A stretch of DNA of 64,000 bases from Bacteroidales bacterium (GCA_017525245.1 JAFXTE010000010.1:1-64000), one strand, 5' to 3'. Counted from the first letter of the stretch, positions 27,711 to 36,618 are shown. Notes: generated by a model from the letters alone, not told the origin. Numbers and translations are program-made.

Positions 27711-27737
27711 ACAACCTGGACAACTTGGGACAACTTT
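27711..27737 (+). repeat. Second copy of the GACAAC-word repeat
   Basis: ACAACCTGGACAAC, one variable base, then TGGGACAACTTT. It matches 8338-8364 at 26 of 27 positions. Here it stands alone without the inverted partners, between the operator-bearing promoter and the end of the next gene. Confidence 0.7.
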
Positions 27738-27757
27738 AAATAAGTTTTGAAACCTTT

Positions 27758-28081
27758 TCAGTCCCACAAATCCCTGAAATACTTGCAGAACAGAGCAAGT
27801 CCTTCCGAAACGGTTTTGGTCTCTTCTTCTGAGAGGCAATGCGCGTATTTCATTAGCTCGAAGGCGTCAATCATTTTCTGAATGGTGGCGTTCCACTCGC
27901 GTATATCCTTAAAACCGTCAGGATGTCCGTGCTTTTCCAACTCCCTGAACGTGACGAGGCGCGGGGCAATCAGACGGGCTAACGTGTTCTTCGTATTCCA
28001 CACCTCTTCAATCGGGTAGTCATGTTTGTGGCTCCAGTGCTCGCTGTCGGAAGTGTTTTTCCTCTTTGAATTCTTTTTCAT
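27758..28081 (-). CDS. Hypothetical protein
   Basis: A 107-residue, Lys-rich-start, mostly helical protein (SEHWSHKHDYPIEEVWNTKN, FRELEKHGHPDGF, MIDAFELMKYAHCLSEEE). No family is recognised. It follows the gene at 28094 by 12 bp and so shares its operator-bearing promoter. Real coding is supported by a sensible composition and tight linkage. Confidence 0.6.
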   Translation of the reverse strand: MKKNSKRKNTSDSEHWSHKHDYPIEEVWNTKNTLARLIAPRLVTFRELEKHGHPDGFKDIREWNATIQKMIDAFELMKYAHCLSEEETKTVSEGLALFCKYFRDLWD

Positions 28082-28093
28082 TCTTTTTAGCTG

Positions 28094-28603
28094 TTATTGA
28101 TTCCCTTTAACAATCCCCGCGATTTTCTCGTCCATCTTGTTCAGGAACTCTCCGAATGGCAGATTTGGGTTCGTGTGAGCCATTTCATCCTGATAATCAA
28201 CCGTATGGAAGTGGTCCACCGCGTTTCCGAACCAGGAGTCCTCAATGATTGGGGACTTTTGCCCAGATGCAGGCGGCAGCACTTTGATGACGTGGACGGT
28301 AAGGCCTTTGTGGTGGACTTTGCACCAGGTTAGATTCACGCTGACGGCCAGGCATTTCACATACAACGACGAGCACCCACCTTTGGGAGGTTTGATCATA
28401 TTACCGGGCGAGTCCCACACAAGCAGCCACACCTCTATCGGCGGGTCGTAGTCGCCGTCCTCCTGGCAATAGAGATATTGCTGCACAAAATCCTGGTCCG
28501 ACATCCACTCCGTAGTGATGTCGTCCGCGAAATAAGACAGAACGCCTCTTTTACATTGTTCGGCGTTGAAGCCGATGGGGATGATAATGGTTTTGGTGGT
28601 CAT
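28094..28603 (-). CDS. Hypothetical protein under the shared operator
   Basis: A 169-residue cytoplasmic protein, mixed alpha/beta, rich in Trp, His and Cys (IEVWLLVWDSPGN, LYVKCLAVSVNLTWCKVHH, DSWFGNAVDHFHTVDY). I recognise no domain. The promoter (28627-28634) is only about 25 bp upstream of the ATG and carries palindrome site 4. First gene of a two-gene operon with 27758-28081. Confidence 0.62.
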   Translation of the reverse strand: MTTKTIIIPIGFNAEQCKRGVLSYFADDITTEWMSDQDFVQQYLYCQEDGDYDPPIEVWLLVWDSPGNMIKPPKGGCSSLYVKCLAVSVNLTWCKVHHKGLTVHVIKVLPPASGQKSPIIEDSWFGNAVDHFHTVDYQDEMAHTNPNLPFGEFLNKMDEKIAGIVKGNQ

Positions 28604-28626
28604 AATCTTTGTTGTTTTTGATGCGG

Positions 28627-28691
28627 CAAAGATAATGCGGGGCTATGCCAATTCGTGGCGTAGTAGGGCTGCCGCAGTGCGACAGCCCTAC
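28627..28691 (-). promoter_or_regulatory. Shared operator site 4 with adjoining hairpin
   Basis: The -7 box TATCTTTG is the complement of 28627-28634. The palindrome at 28644-28663 reads CTACGCC-N7-GGCATA, 9 bp away. It runs straight into a hairpin: GTAGGGCTG (28663-28671) with CAGCCCTAC (28683-28691). The same composite, with the same flank further out, is seen at 29881-29945, so the segment is duplicated. Confidence 0.78.
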
Positions 28692-28782
28692 ACGTTTTGG
28701 AAAAAAAAGATTAAGGGTTTCACCCCGCGAAAAACGGCACGGGCTTCACATTTGCTACAGGATCTGCGACAGTGACATCTGT

Positions 28783-29115
28783 TTACGTCTCCGCATTCTC
28801 CATGGCTGGCACATTGCTTTGCCTTATGTGGTGGAGGAGTATCAGTTCGTCGCACACGGCAAGTTTTTCTTCCAAATCGACACACTCCTCTTTCCATCCG
28901 TCAAGTTCGTATGAGAGGTCCTGATACTCGTCTGAATCCTCGTCCAAATTCTCCAGTCGGTTTTCCAAATCTTCAATTTCACCTTCACAGTCATACATTC
29001 TGACAGACCAGCGTTCCCTGATGGTGATAATTTCTTCGATCCGCTCCTTTATGAGGTCGGTCTGTTCCTCAAAGGAGAGGTTTTTCAGGTCTTTTTTGAA
29101 TTGTATAATGTTCAT
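28783..29115 (-). CDS. Small acidic coiled-coil protein
   Basis: A 110-residue protein, almost entirely a charged coiled coil (QTDLIKERIEEIITIRERW, EGEIEDLENRLENLDEDS, VDLEEKLAVCDELILLHH). No domain name. The start MNIIQF (29115) is preferred over the frame to 29169, which begins with an unlikely Arg/Lys run. No -7 box is clear upstream; a 22-bp word there (ACTCTGTTGAACGC, TTTTCGG; 29140-29161) is also found at 18930-18951. Confidence 0.55.
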   Translation of the reverse strand: MNIIQFKKDLKNLSFEEQTDLIKERIEEIITIRERWSVRMYDCEGEIEDLENRLENLDEDSDEYQDLSYELDGWKEECVDLEEKLAVCDELILLHHIRQSNVPAMENAET

Positions 29116-29225
29116 ATTTCGTTTGTTTTGTTTTGCTTTTACTCTGTTGAACGCTTTTCGGGAACGCATCTAATGTCTCCAATCCATAACAGTGGCAGAG
29201 CTCGTGCTGATGCAGGCGAAAACCT

Positions 29226-29858
29226 CTACCAGTCCGGCTCAAACTCCCAGTCCACCGGCTTCCCGTTCAGGTCGAAAACCTGGCACGTGTCGCACCCACC
29301 AACCTTATAGGCACCCGAGTCCACCAATGTGTTGGGAACATATACTTCTTTGAGAAGATGGGCTTCCTCAAGGCACCACGTATCAACACCTTTTATACAT
29401 TTAGGTAGCCTGATGGATGTGAGGCGTTCTGAAAAATACTCTCTCAAGCCCTCCCCGATATATTCAACAAAAGAATATTCGTCCTCAACGTCAACCATAT
29501 CGGGTAAGTCAATGTGTCCGGACAGTTGGTGCATCTCCTCACCCCAGAATAATTGTACGACATTGTCATAACTGTAGATTTCCAGCGTGTTGTTATGGTT
29601 TGCAGCGTAGATGGATCGTTCACTTTTTTCGGAAGGGAAGAATTTTTGGATATAACAGCCCGTGTACGCATCAAGATCCTCGGAAACGTATCGTACACCC
29701 AGCAGTTGCTCTTCCGGATAGGGTTGTTCTTTGCCGTTTACGGACAATACCAAACGATCGGGCTGCAATGTTGATATGCACCCGCCAATAGTCCCGTCCG
29801 GAGTCTCGATTTCCACGAAGTCCCCGACCTGCAGGTTTTCGTTAATGTACTTCAACAT
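29226..29858 (-). CDS. Small-barrel / LRR_5-like protein, intact paralogue
   Basis: A 210-residue protein. The N-terminus is a small beta barrel (LQVGDFVEIETPDGTIGG, PDRLVLSVNGKE). The C-terminus has BspA-like leucine-rich-repeat phrasing (ERLTSIRLPKCIKGVD, LLKEVYVPN) and ends with YKVGGCDTCQVFDLNGK and a Trp-Glu tail. A damaged paralogue lies at 30423-31054. The frame runs on to 30176, but that part is translated repeat and promoter; MLKYINENL (29858) follows the operator-bearing promoter at 29881. Function is unknown. Confidence 0.65.
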   Translation of the reverse strand: MLKYINENLQVGDFVEIETPDGTIGGCISTLQPDRLVLSVNGKEQPYPEEQLLGVRYVSEDLDAYTGCYIQKFFPSEKSERSIYAANHNNTLEIYSYDNVVQLFWGEEMHQLSGHIDLPDMVDVEDEYSFVEYIGEGLREYFSERLTSIRLPKCIKGVDTWCLEEAHLLKEVYVPNTLVDSGAYKVGGCDTCQVFDLNGKPVDWEFEPDW

Positions 29859-29880
29859 ATCTTTGCTGTTTTTGATGCGG

Positions 29881-29917
29881 CAAAGATAGTGCGAGATTGT
29901 GCCGATTCGTGGCATAG
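29881..29917 (-). promoter_or_regulatory. Shared operator + -7 box, site 5
   Basis: The -7 box TATCTTTG is the complement of 29881-29888. The palindrome at 29898-29917 reads CTATGCC-N7-GGCACA, 9 bp away. The leader (TTTTTGATGCGG before CAAAGATA on the plus strand) is nearly the same as at sites 4 and 7, showing that promoter and leader were copied together. Confidence 0.8.
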
Positions 29918-30002
29918 TAGGGCTGCCGCAATGCGACAGCCCTACACAATGCGACAGCCCTACACAGTGCAACAGCCCTACGCAGTGCGACAGCCCTACA
30001 CG
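29917..30002 (+). repeat. Hairpin plus four 18-bp tandem repeats
   Basis: GTAGGGCTG (29917-29925) pairs with CAGCCCTAC (29937-29945). The right arm then recurs in a perfect-phase 18-bp tandem array, 29931-30002 (unit about ATGCGACAGCCCTACACA, four copies). Translated on the minus strand it gives a V-G-L-S-H-C repeat, which is an artefact of the array, not a protein. It is upstream of operator site 5. Confidence 0.8.
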
Positions 30003-30111
30003 TTGGGGAAAAAAGGGATTAAGGTTTTCACCCCGCGAAAAACGTGAGGTCAAGGATGGTGATGTAGTGGACTGTGTCGGTGATGAGGTGTGTGGGCATA
30101 GGGGATACAAT

Positions 30112-30330
30112 TCAAAAACAGTCTGTCGTTTCTTCCTCATTCTCCACCCTTTCAATGCACTCCTCGATGTCGGCAATCAGTTCTTTCAAGAACTCTAATT
30201 TCTCGGACTTGTTTGGAAAATTGTCAGGATGTGCTTCAAATTCACTCTCAATCAATTCACCAATTGTGAACTCCCACCCTAAATCTTCCTCATTCGTGGC
30301 GACATAAAAATAATAATCGTTCATATTCAT
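30112..30330 (-). CDS. Small acidic hypothetical protein
   Basis: 72 residues (YYFYVATNEEDLGWEFTIGE, then LIESEFEAHPDNFP and an acidic helix). No family. It has its own operator-bearing promoter (30381-30417). The leader shares the phrase GTGTCGGGCGCAACT and GTGAATACT with the leader of the 46-residue gene at 39028-39168. The frame could begin at either of two close Met codons. Confidence 0.55.
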   Translation of the reverse strand: MNMNDYYFYVATNEEDLGWEFTIGELIESEFEAHPDNFPNKSEKLEFLKELIADIEECIERVENEEETTDCF

Positions 30331-30380
30331 CTTCCCTGATTCGTGTCGGGCGCAACTGTTGGTGAATACTAAAGTTTCGG

Positions 30381-30417
30381 CAAAGATAGCGTGAGACTAT
30401 GCCAATTTGTGGCAGAG
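30381..30417 (-). promoter_or_regulatory. Shared operator + -7 box, site 6
   Basis: The -7 box TATCTTTG is the complement of 30381-30388. The palindrome at 30398-30417 reads CTCTGCC-N7-GGCATA in promoter direction, 9 bp away. It drives the 72-residue protein gene. Confidence 0.78.
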
Positions 30418-30422
30418 TGGGG

Positions 30423-31054
30423 TTATGGCCAGTCCTTCTCCAACTCCCAGTCGAGTAGATGACCTTGCATATCGCGCAGTTCGCAGCAGGTGCAGCCGCC
30501 CACCTTGTAAAAGCCGAGGTGTTGGATTGTCGGGGGGAGGTAGATGGTCTTTAGATTGCTGCATTTCTTAAAGATGCAAGGAAATACTTCCTTTGTAAAT
30601 CTTGGCAACTTGACGGATGTTAAGGTGTCTGGGAAGCACGTGCCCCGTATTCAACGCCCTCTATAGCATATAATTTTCCGTCATATTCCACACAATCGGG
30701 TAAAAGCAGGTCTTTCTCCAGTTCGTTGGTTTTGTCTGTGACATTCATATACAAAAATCCTCCAAAATAACCGTAGAAAAGTCTTTGGTTGAAATCGTAT
30801 CCGTAAACTGAATCAGGATTGATCTCTTCAGGGAAAATCTTTATGATGTAGAAGGGGAAGATACAGGTGTCGTCATCTTCAAAGTATTGCAATCCGGTGA
30901 TGTCATCTTCAGCAAACCGGACGATTCTCCCCTCGCACGACAAGGACAACGAAGCAGTCTCTAGTTCTGTTATAACCCCTTGATATACTTCGGTTTTCGA
31001 TTCTATTGTGATATGGTCCCCGACCTGCAGGTTTTCGTCAATGTACTTCAACAT
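30423..31054 (-). pseudogene. Frameshifted paralogue of the small-barrel / LRR_5-like gene
   Basis: Two frames join to a protein matching 29226-29858. The first (from MLKYIDENLQVGD at 31054) ends after a G-run at 30643-30646 (plus CCCC). The second (30423-30608 and just upstream) continues with LTSVKLPRFTKEVF and ends YKVGGCTCCELRDMQG. One missing G would restore the frame, so this is a one-base deletion in a homopolymer: either a recent pseudogene or a sequencing error. It has operator site 7 at its promoter. Confidence 0.7.
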
Positions 31055-31076
31055 ATCTTTGTCGTTTTTGATGTGG

Positions 31077-31113
31077 CAAAGATAGCGCGGGAGTGTGCCG
31101 GTTTGTGGAGTAG
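31077..31113 (-). promoter_or_regulatory. Shared operator + -7 box, site 7 (degenerate)
   Basis: The -7 box TATCTTTG is the complement of 31077-31084. The palindrome at 31094-31113 reads CTCC-N7-GGCACA, so the left half-site is weakened while the right half and the 9-bp spacing are kept. The weak site belongs to the damaged paralogue, which fits decay of an unneeded copy. Confidence 0.65.
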
Positions 31114-31130
31114 TAGAGTAAAAGGGATGT

Positions 31131-33647
31131 CTACACAATCACGTAACCATTGTCATTCAAATATTTAATAACTAAATTTAATCTTTCCTCCCCATTTTTC
31201 CCAGTCATGTTTCCAAATTGGAAAAGAGAACTCACATCATCATCATTTTCATCTCGAATCTTAGACGACCATTTCCCATCCCAATAAGACAACAAATACT
31301 CATATTGTTTACCGTCTTTGCTGAATTGTATTGACACACAAGTGTCTGCATCATAACTTTTCTGAATACGATAACTAATTGGACAATTCGTTTTACAAGA
31401 TTCATATAAATTGCGTGATCTAAGTTCCGAATGATAATGATTCATTTGACTTTGACTTAATAAAATCACATCAACGTCATCGTTCTCTATTTTAGAAGGG
31501 TCTTCAATATACAAAAAGCCTTTGGTACAATAATCTATCAATTCTTTTTTGTTGATAATCAACCTTCTCCATTCAGGAATTCTCGTATCCGATGAATGTT
31601 CCAGAATTATTTGTTGCAAATCTCTCTCAATATTGCCTATTGAAACTTTATCCAACAACTCTTTGAATATATCTCTACAATACTTGTTGTCTTTTTCTAC
31701 ATAAAGCATTATTTTCCAAGTGTTGTATTGCTCGCTTGTGTTACAAAAGTTGTATCTGTTAGACGAATTCGTTCTTAAATACATACCAAGTGACAATAGG
31801 GCTCTTTCCAATAATCTTTCTGCTGCCCAACTAGGAGTATTTTTAATAATCTCCTGCGTTTTCAACAAATAATCACGTATTTTCTCCCCTAAGTCCTTTA
31901 TTTCGTTTCCGGGCAAGTTTGATATTTCATTATCATTATACTTTTCATATACACCAGCAAATTCTAATACAAACCCCATCTGACCTGTCAAATAATTATC
32001 ATTATCACCATTTTCCACAGCTGTACTAATGGTATTCATATTAAATACTTTCTCTCTTGCCATCAGTTCAGCCTTTATACATTCTTCTTTCATTTGACGG
32101 CTACGGAAAAAATCTACATTATAACTTCGAGCATCTTTTGCGAGCCATTCTTGAACATTTTTGCTGCCAATTGTTTCAAGAAGTTTGTCCACACTGCGAA
32201 GACTTTGATAGAATTCATCAGATCCTTGGATGTCAGTTGCCTCCTGCAAATTTCTTACAAGTCTTATCCATTGGCATAAATCATCATTATTTATTGAATC
32301 TTTATGCAAATTGCAATATATCAAGTAAGCATAAAGCCGCAATCTGTTCGGGTAAGTCCAATTCTTCTCATCTGAAACAATCATTCGATTTTTAATGTAT
32401 TGATCCGCTCTCAACCATTTACAATTTGCATTTTCTGGGGCCGTTTTGTCATCACACCAGACATCAAACATATTGCTGACAGACTCAATCATTTTTTTTT
32501 CAAATTCCTTGCGGCTCGAGTCAATATCTTTATCTTCGTCACGTCTGTGCATCACCTCTAATTCACAATATCGAGAAAAGGTAAAACGCAACTTCTTCTT
32601 GTTTTGCTCAAGAAGATAATCCATTCTATCTTTTAAACCAGCTGGATTATTTGTATTTGTGCGATAGCTAAGTGCGATGAAATTCCTGAACAGATTTTCC
32701 ATAATGGTATCCGTATTGTCTCCGCCGCCACGGTATTGCCATAAGTACTCTGCCCATTTAACATCAATTTTTTGCTTAAAATCTGCAACATATGTACCAT
32801 CCATACCATCCATTTCCATCAAATCCTCAATTCGAGCCTTGAAGTTTTCGAAATCGCTAAGGTGAATACCGCGTGCATTCAACTTGATATACAAATCGTC
32901 CGTTCGATCATATCCATTAAGCGGTAACAATTGAAACGTTATTGGAGGAATTTCATTTTCAAACAAACGCTTATATGCCTCATTCCAAGAAAAGACTCCT
33001 GATATAATTTTGAATTGCTTATCGATTTCTGTCAACATGACCAGCATTCCTGCTACTGTTGGGTCATTAAGCCACGCTTGGAAAAACCATCCTTGATTCT
33101 GTATTGTTTCAGAAATAAAAGATGTTTGGGGATCTTTCCCGCTTTCGATTTTTCCTAATTCTTGGAAAATATCTGTCTCTTCTATACCTTTATCGGTTTT
33201 TATTTCAAATTTTGACAATAACTTTTCACAAAACATTTTTGAGCTATTGCGAGTTTTATATGCAAATTTATATCCATTGGCTCCTACCTTCATTTTTGCG
33301 GCAAAATCATCGAACTTGCCGCCTCGACCTGCCAGGAACCAATGTAACAAGAACAATGTAGTCAAGCGTTGTTGCCCATCTAATGGGATAAATTCGGACC
33401 ATTGATTAGATGTCTCGTTTACCGTGCCATAAATGAAATCCAAATCGTGCGACGATATTTCTGTATCTCTTAAGTAAGAGATTAGATTCTTAACAAAGTT
33501 TTTTCTCACTTCAGTCACATGCTCATCATCCGTTCTTCCTTGAGCATAATCTCTTTGAATCACAGGGATAACGATGTGACATTTATCGATTAACTGAAGG
33601 AAACTCATTCTCTCCCCGCTAAAATTATTGTCTATTATGCTATTCAT
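31131..33647 (-). CDS. DUF262 (GmrS-like) protein
   Basis: An 838-residue protein. The N-terminal ParB-like DUF262 fold has IPVIQRDYAQGR and IPLDGQQRLTTLFLL (the D-G-Q-Q-R nucleotide-binding motif), and later LNARGIHLSDFENFKARIED. The long C-terminal part shows no HNH motif. DUF262 proteins include the GTPase half of the type IV restriction enzyme GmrSD and other phage-defence proteins. It follows the HNH-containing DUF262 gene by 11 bp, so the two form an operon and could be two subunits of one system. It is AT-rich against the core genes, suggesting transfer. Confidence 0.85.
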   Translation of the reverse strand: MNSIIDNNFSGERMSFLQLIDKCHIVIPVIQRDYAQGRTDDEHVTEVRKNFVKNLISYLRDTEISSHDLDFIYGTVNETSNQWSEFIPLDGQQRLTTLFLLHWFLAGRGGKFDDFAAKMKVGANGYKFAYKTRNSSKMFCEKLLSKFEIKTDKGIEETDIFQELGKIESGKDPQTSFISETIQNQGWFFQAWLNDPTVAGMLVMLTEIDKQFKIISGVFSWNEAYKRLFENEIPPITFQLLPLNGYDRTDDLYIKLNARGIHLSDFENFKARIEDLMEMDGMDGTYVADFKQKIDVKWAEYLWQYRGGGDNTDTIMENLFRNFIALSYRTNTNNPAGLKDRMDYLLEQNKKKLRFTFSRYCELEVMHRRDEDKDIDSSRKEFEKKMIESVSNMFDVWCDDKTAPENANCKWLRADQYIKNRMIVSDEKNWTYPNRLRLYAYLIYCNLHKDSINNDDLCQWIRLVRNLQEATDIQGSDEFYQSLRSVDKLLETIGSKNVQEWLAKDARSYNVDFFRSRQMKEECIKAELMAREKVFNMNTISTAVENGDNDNYLTGQMGFVLEFAGVYEKYNDNEISNLPGNEIKDLGEKIRDYLLKTQEIIKNTPSWAAERLLERALLSLGMYLRTNSSNRYNFCNTSEQYNTWKIMLYVEKDNKYCRDIFKELLDKVSIGNIERDLQQIILEHSSDTRIPEWRRLIINKKELIDYCTKGFLYIEDPSKIENDDVDVILLSQSQMNHYHSELRSRNLYESCKTNCPISYRIQKSYDADTCVSIQFSKDGKQYEYLLSYWDGKWSSKIRDENDDDVSSLFQFGNMTGKNGEERLNLVIKYLNDNGYVIV

Positions 33648-33658
33648 TGCGCTATCTA

Positions 33659-35668
33659 TTAAAGTGTAAATGGAATATCAAAATTATCGGGTAAGAAATC
33701 TGAAAGACAATTGCAAATATAATCCCAATAGTCCTTTGCATCAGACCTACCCCAAATCATCAAATTCGAGAGTTTCTGGCTATAAGCCTTTTCGAAAAGA
33801 GCACGGGTACATATTGGTGTATATATGTAATACTCGTCACTCATAATCCGTTTTCGTTTCAACGGGTATATGTCATTACCATAACTCTTATTTGTTGTGG
33901 CGTTCAACAAGGCAAAATTCCAGATAAAGTCTTTCTCTCTTTTTGTACCTTTTCCAACAACAACGTCATCTTTAAATTCCTCCTCACCTTTTGCATCAAA
34001 ATAGGTCATAATGTCAGCATAGGCGTTCTGCAATTCTTCCGTGTTTTGAAAATCAAAAAAAAGCCAGATTTTATCGCAGACTGCCTTTGCAGTACCATCA
34101 GAGGGATACATTGACATCACTTTTTGTTTGTAATCATCAAAATTCATTTCATCGGTATGCGCCACTCCTGTGAAATATTCAAACAACGCATAGGCAAGGC
34201 CTTCCTTCTCTTCGTATTTGGGGACATAGTCGGTGTTTGACGCAACATGCTCCTCATTCCACCCTGGCTCATCCTTTATTTGTTTGTAACTAGAAAAAGA
34301 AAAACGAGCTGTTTCGCTTTTCCGATTTTGTTCACTTTGAATGTTTAAAAGGAACAAAAGCTGTGTTATGCCAGTTCCGTTTCCATGAAATAATTGTGTC
34401 GGCTTTATATCTTTCAAAGAATTCTTGACAAGTTCCTTGAGTTTGGCCGCTCTTTGATCTTTTGGGATGCCCACAAGTATATCTTTCAAATACGGTATAG
34501 TAATAGCTCCATTTTTCTCGGTTTTCCCGTATTCCAATAAATAACCTATATAATGATAACAGATCTTGTCAGAATACCACTCTTCCAACATGAGCATCAT
34601 TTCTTGTATAGACTTCCAGCAATCCTTTACATAATTCAGACGGTCTTTACTTTCTCGCGGATATTGCTTATAGTAACAATTGAAAGTATAATAGTAATAA
34701 TCTTTATAATCAGTTGTCTTATTCTGAAGTATATCGAAAATATACTCGATATGAGTGGAGTAATGGTATGGATGCTTCGTACTATACACAAACCCCCAGA
34801 AAGATGGATCTTGAAGACGTTTTTCAATATTGTCCCAATCTATTGCCATTTGGTCTCGCAACTGTGTTTCGGTCCCATAATTATCTTTCTGCAGCAATAA
34901 AGCTTTAATTAACTCTGCATTATTTAGCTCAATTTTAGTGGCATTAATACGGTCAAAGATGTCAATTTCATTGTCTTTGGCATCAACAAGGGATGTGTTA
35001 TACCAAATAAAACGAGTTTGTTCTTTTAACATTTTTTCAAAATTATTTCTATCGACTTTTTCCCATGCTTTAATCAAATCAATGGATTTCAGATAGGCTT
35101 CAATAAAGTGATAATAATCAGAGTTTTTATTTTTTAGTTCAGCTGAACTATTGGCGTCCCCATTACAAATATCGTTTATATATGCTTCCGTAATTTCAAA
35201 TAACCACTTATCACTTGACTCTCTCGTTTCATATTTTATTTCGAATAAATCCACAGCACAATGTTCTTTCCTCAAATCATTATATTCAAATCGCATTTTA
35301 AAATTGTCTTCTTTTTCAATCGTATTCAATGCGTTTAACAAAATCAAAATAGTTGTCAATCGTTGTTGTCCATCAATAACCTCTAGTTGTTTTGATTCAC
35401 AATTCTTCACAACTACTGATTGCAAACAATAAAAAGGACATCTATAGTCAGCCGCTTTATCTCCTTCTTCTTTCATAAATCTCGCTAAATCGTCAATAAG
35501 AACTTCTATTTCTTCGGGTCGCCATCTATATCCACGCTGGTATGCAGGAACAAAGAATTTCAATTTTTTCTCCAATATTTGTTTTACGCTCACTAGTGCA
35601 AGTGGCCTTTCGTTTTCAGCTGCCGACATATTATCGACATCAACTTCTTCATTGAAAATGTTTTTCAT
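33659..35668 (-). CDS. DUF262-HNH (GmrSD-like) protein
   Basis: A 669-residue protein with DUF262 at the start (FVPAYQRGYRWRPEE, EVIDGQQRLTTILILL, then RINATKIELNNAELIKALLL) and a DUF1524/HNH-like end: NEEHVASNTD, later FIWNFALLNATTNKSYGND, which has the H and the N...N-x-x-x-G-N arrangement of GmrD nucleases. Type IV GmrSD enzymes cut glucosylated hydroxymethylcytosine DNA of phages. This protein carries both halves and sits first in a two-gene operon with a second DUF262 protein. AT-rich. Confidence 0.87.
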   Translation of the reverse strand: MKNIFNEEVDVDNMSAAENERPLALVSVKQILEKKLKFFVPAYQRGYRWRPEEIEVLIDDLARFMKEEGDKAADYRCPFYCLQSVVVKNCESKQLEVIDGQQRLTTILILLNALNTIEKEDNFKMRFEYNDLRKEHCAVDLFEIKYETRESSDKWLFEITEAYINDICNGDANSSAELKNKNSDYYHFIEAYLKSIDLIKAWEKVDRNNFEKMLKEQTRFIWYNTSLVDAKDNEIDIFDRINATKIELNNAELIKALLLQKDNYGTETQLRDQMAIDWDNIEKRLQDPSFWGFVYSTKHPYHYSTHIEYIFDILQNKTTDYKDYYYYTFNCYYKQYPRESKDRLNYVKDCWKSIQEMMLMLEEWYSDKICYHYIGYLLEYGKTEKNGAITIPYLKDILVGIPKDQRAAKLKELVKNSLKDIKPTQLFHGNGTGITQLLFLLNIQSEQNRKSETARFSFSSYKQIKDEPGWNEEHVASNTDYVPKYEEKEGLAYALFEYFTGVAHTDEMNFDDYKQKVMSMYPSDGTAKAVCDKIWLFFDFQNTEELQNAYADIMTYFDAKGEEEFKDDVVVGKGTKREKDFIWNFALLNATTNKSYGNDIYPLKRKRIMSDEYYIYTPICTRALFEKAYSQKLSNLMIWGRSDAKDYWDYICNCLSDFLPDNFDIPFTL

Positions 35669-35808
35669 AATTATTTAAGTAGACTTCTATAATTTTCTAT
35701 TCTTCCATTCATTTTCTTCTTTTCCTGCCGAAACCCATTAAACAGAATTCGAAGAAAAACGACCCCGCAAAACTACAACTTTTCCCTTTCCCCTCCACCT
35801 CCTTCCTC

Positions 35809-36618
35809 CTAAAAATCTCCCAACGTCCCCCCGAACCTCCCCCTTATCTCCCGTAAAATCTCGCGGAAGTCATCTGGCAAGCGGGACCACATTTCCTTGA
35901 CTATCTCTTCGGGGATCTCTTGGTAGTACGCTTCGGCAATGCCGCCCGTGATGCAGGCGAGCGTGTCGCTGTCGCCGCCGAGCGAGACGGCCAAACGGAC
36001 GGCACTCTCAAAATCCGTGCTGTCGAGGAAGGCGATGATGGCTTCCGGCACCGTCCCCTGGCAACTCTCATCGAAATCATAATCGGAACGGATCTCATCG
36101 CACGTGCGGTTCAGGTCGTACCCGAAACGGGTTTCCACGTACTCCTTGATCTCCGCTTTCGTCTTGCCATTCCTGGCCAGGAAGATGGCGGCGGCCACGG
36201 CCTGCGCCCCCTTGATGCCTTCCGGATGGTTGTGGGTGATGGAAGCCGAGATCTCCGCTACCCGCAGCGTCTCCTCCAACGTCTCAAAAGCCCATCCCAC
36301 AGCACTTACCCGCATCGCCGAACCGTTGCCCCACGAGTTGTAGGGCTTGCGCTCGCGCCCGCTAAACAGCCATTGGTAGAACGACCAGCCGTAGCCGCCT
36401 TTCGGGTTGCGATATTGGTTTGCAAAACGCACCATCGAAGCCTCCAACTCCTTGTGGGTATGGTTTTTGTCCCGCAGCAGCCAATCTGCTACGGCAACAC
36501 TCATCACGGAATCGTCTGTGAACTCGCTCCGCTCCGAAAAGAGCGGAAAATCAGTGGTTTTGATGTTGCCGAATTCGTATATCGATCCGACGGTGTCTCC
36601 TATTATTGCTCCTAACAT
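35809..36618 (-). CDS. ADP-ribosylglycohydrolase family protein
   Basis: A 269-residue ARH/DraG-type hydrolase: GAIIGDTVGS at the start, FTDDSVMSVAVADWLL (T-D-D-S metal ligands), GNGSAMRVS, ASITHNHPEGIKGAQAVA, and VSLGGDSDTLACITGGIAEAY (G-G-D-S-D-T metal ligands). All expected Mg-binding residues are present. It removes ADP-ribose from modified protein, DNA, RNA or small molecules. It lies next to rtcB and downstream of the DUF262 pair, a setting where reversal of ADP-ribosylation or NAD-linked defence is possible. Confidence 0.95.
   Translation of the reverse strand: MLGAIIGDTVGSIYEFGNIKTTDFPLFSERSEFTDDSVMSVAVADWLLRDKNHTHKELEASMVRFANQYRNPKGGYGWSFYQWLFSGRERKPYNSWGNGSAMRVSAVGWAFETLEETLRVAEISASITHNHPEGIKGAQAVAAAIFLARNGKTKAEIKEYVETRFGYDLNRTCDEIRSDYDFDESCQGTVPEAIIAFLDSTDFESAVRLAVSLGGDSDTLACITGGIAEAYYQEIPEEIVKEMWSRLPDDFREILREIRGRFGGTLGDF

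Noticed and set aside
27578-27733. 52-codon extension of the RadA-like gene
   Set aside because: It crosses operator site 3 and its -7 box and the GACAAC repeat; MTETVRM at 27577 is the sensible start.
29931-30002. CRISPR array
   Set aside because: The 18-bp units are directly adjacent without spacers, and no cas gene is present. The 7-bp arrays are likewise spacer-free.
29859-30176. N-terminal extension with V-G-L-S-H-C repeats on the minus strand
   Set aside because: It is the translation of the 18-bp tandem repeat, the hairpin and the promoter; the -7 box and operator lie inside it, so the gene starts at 29858.
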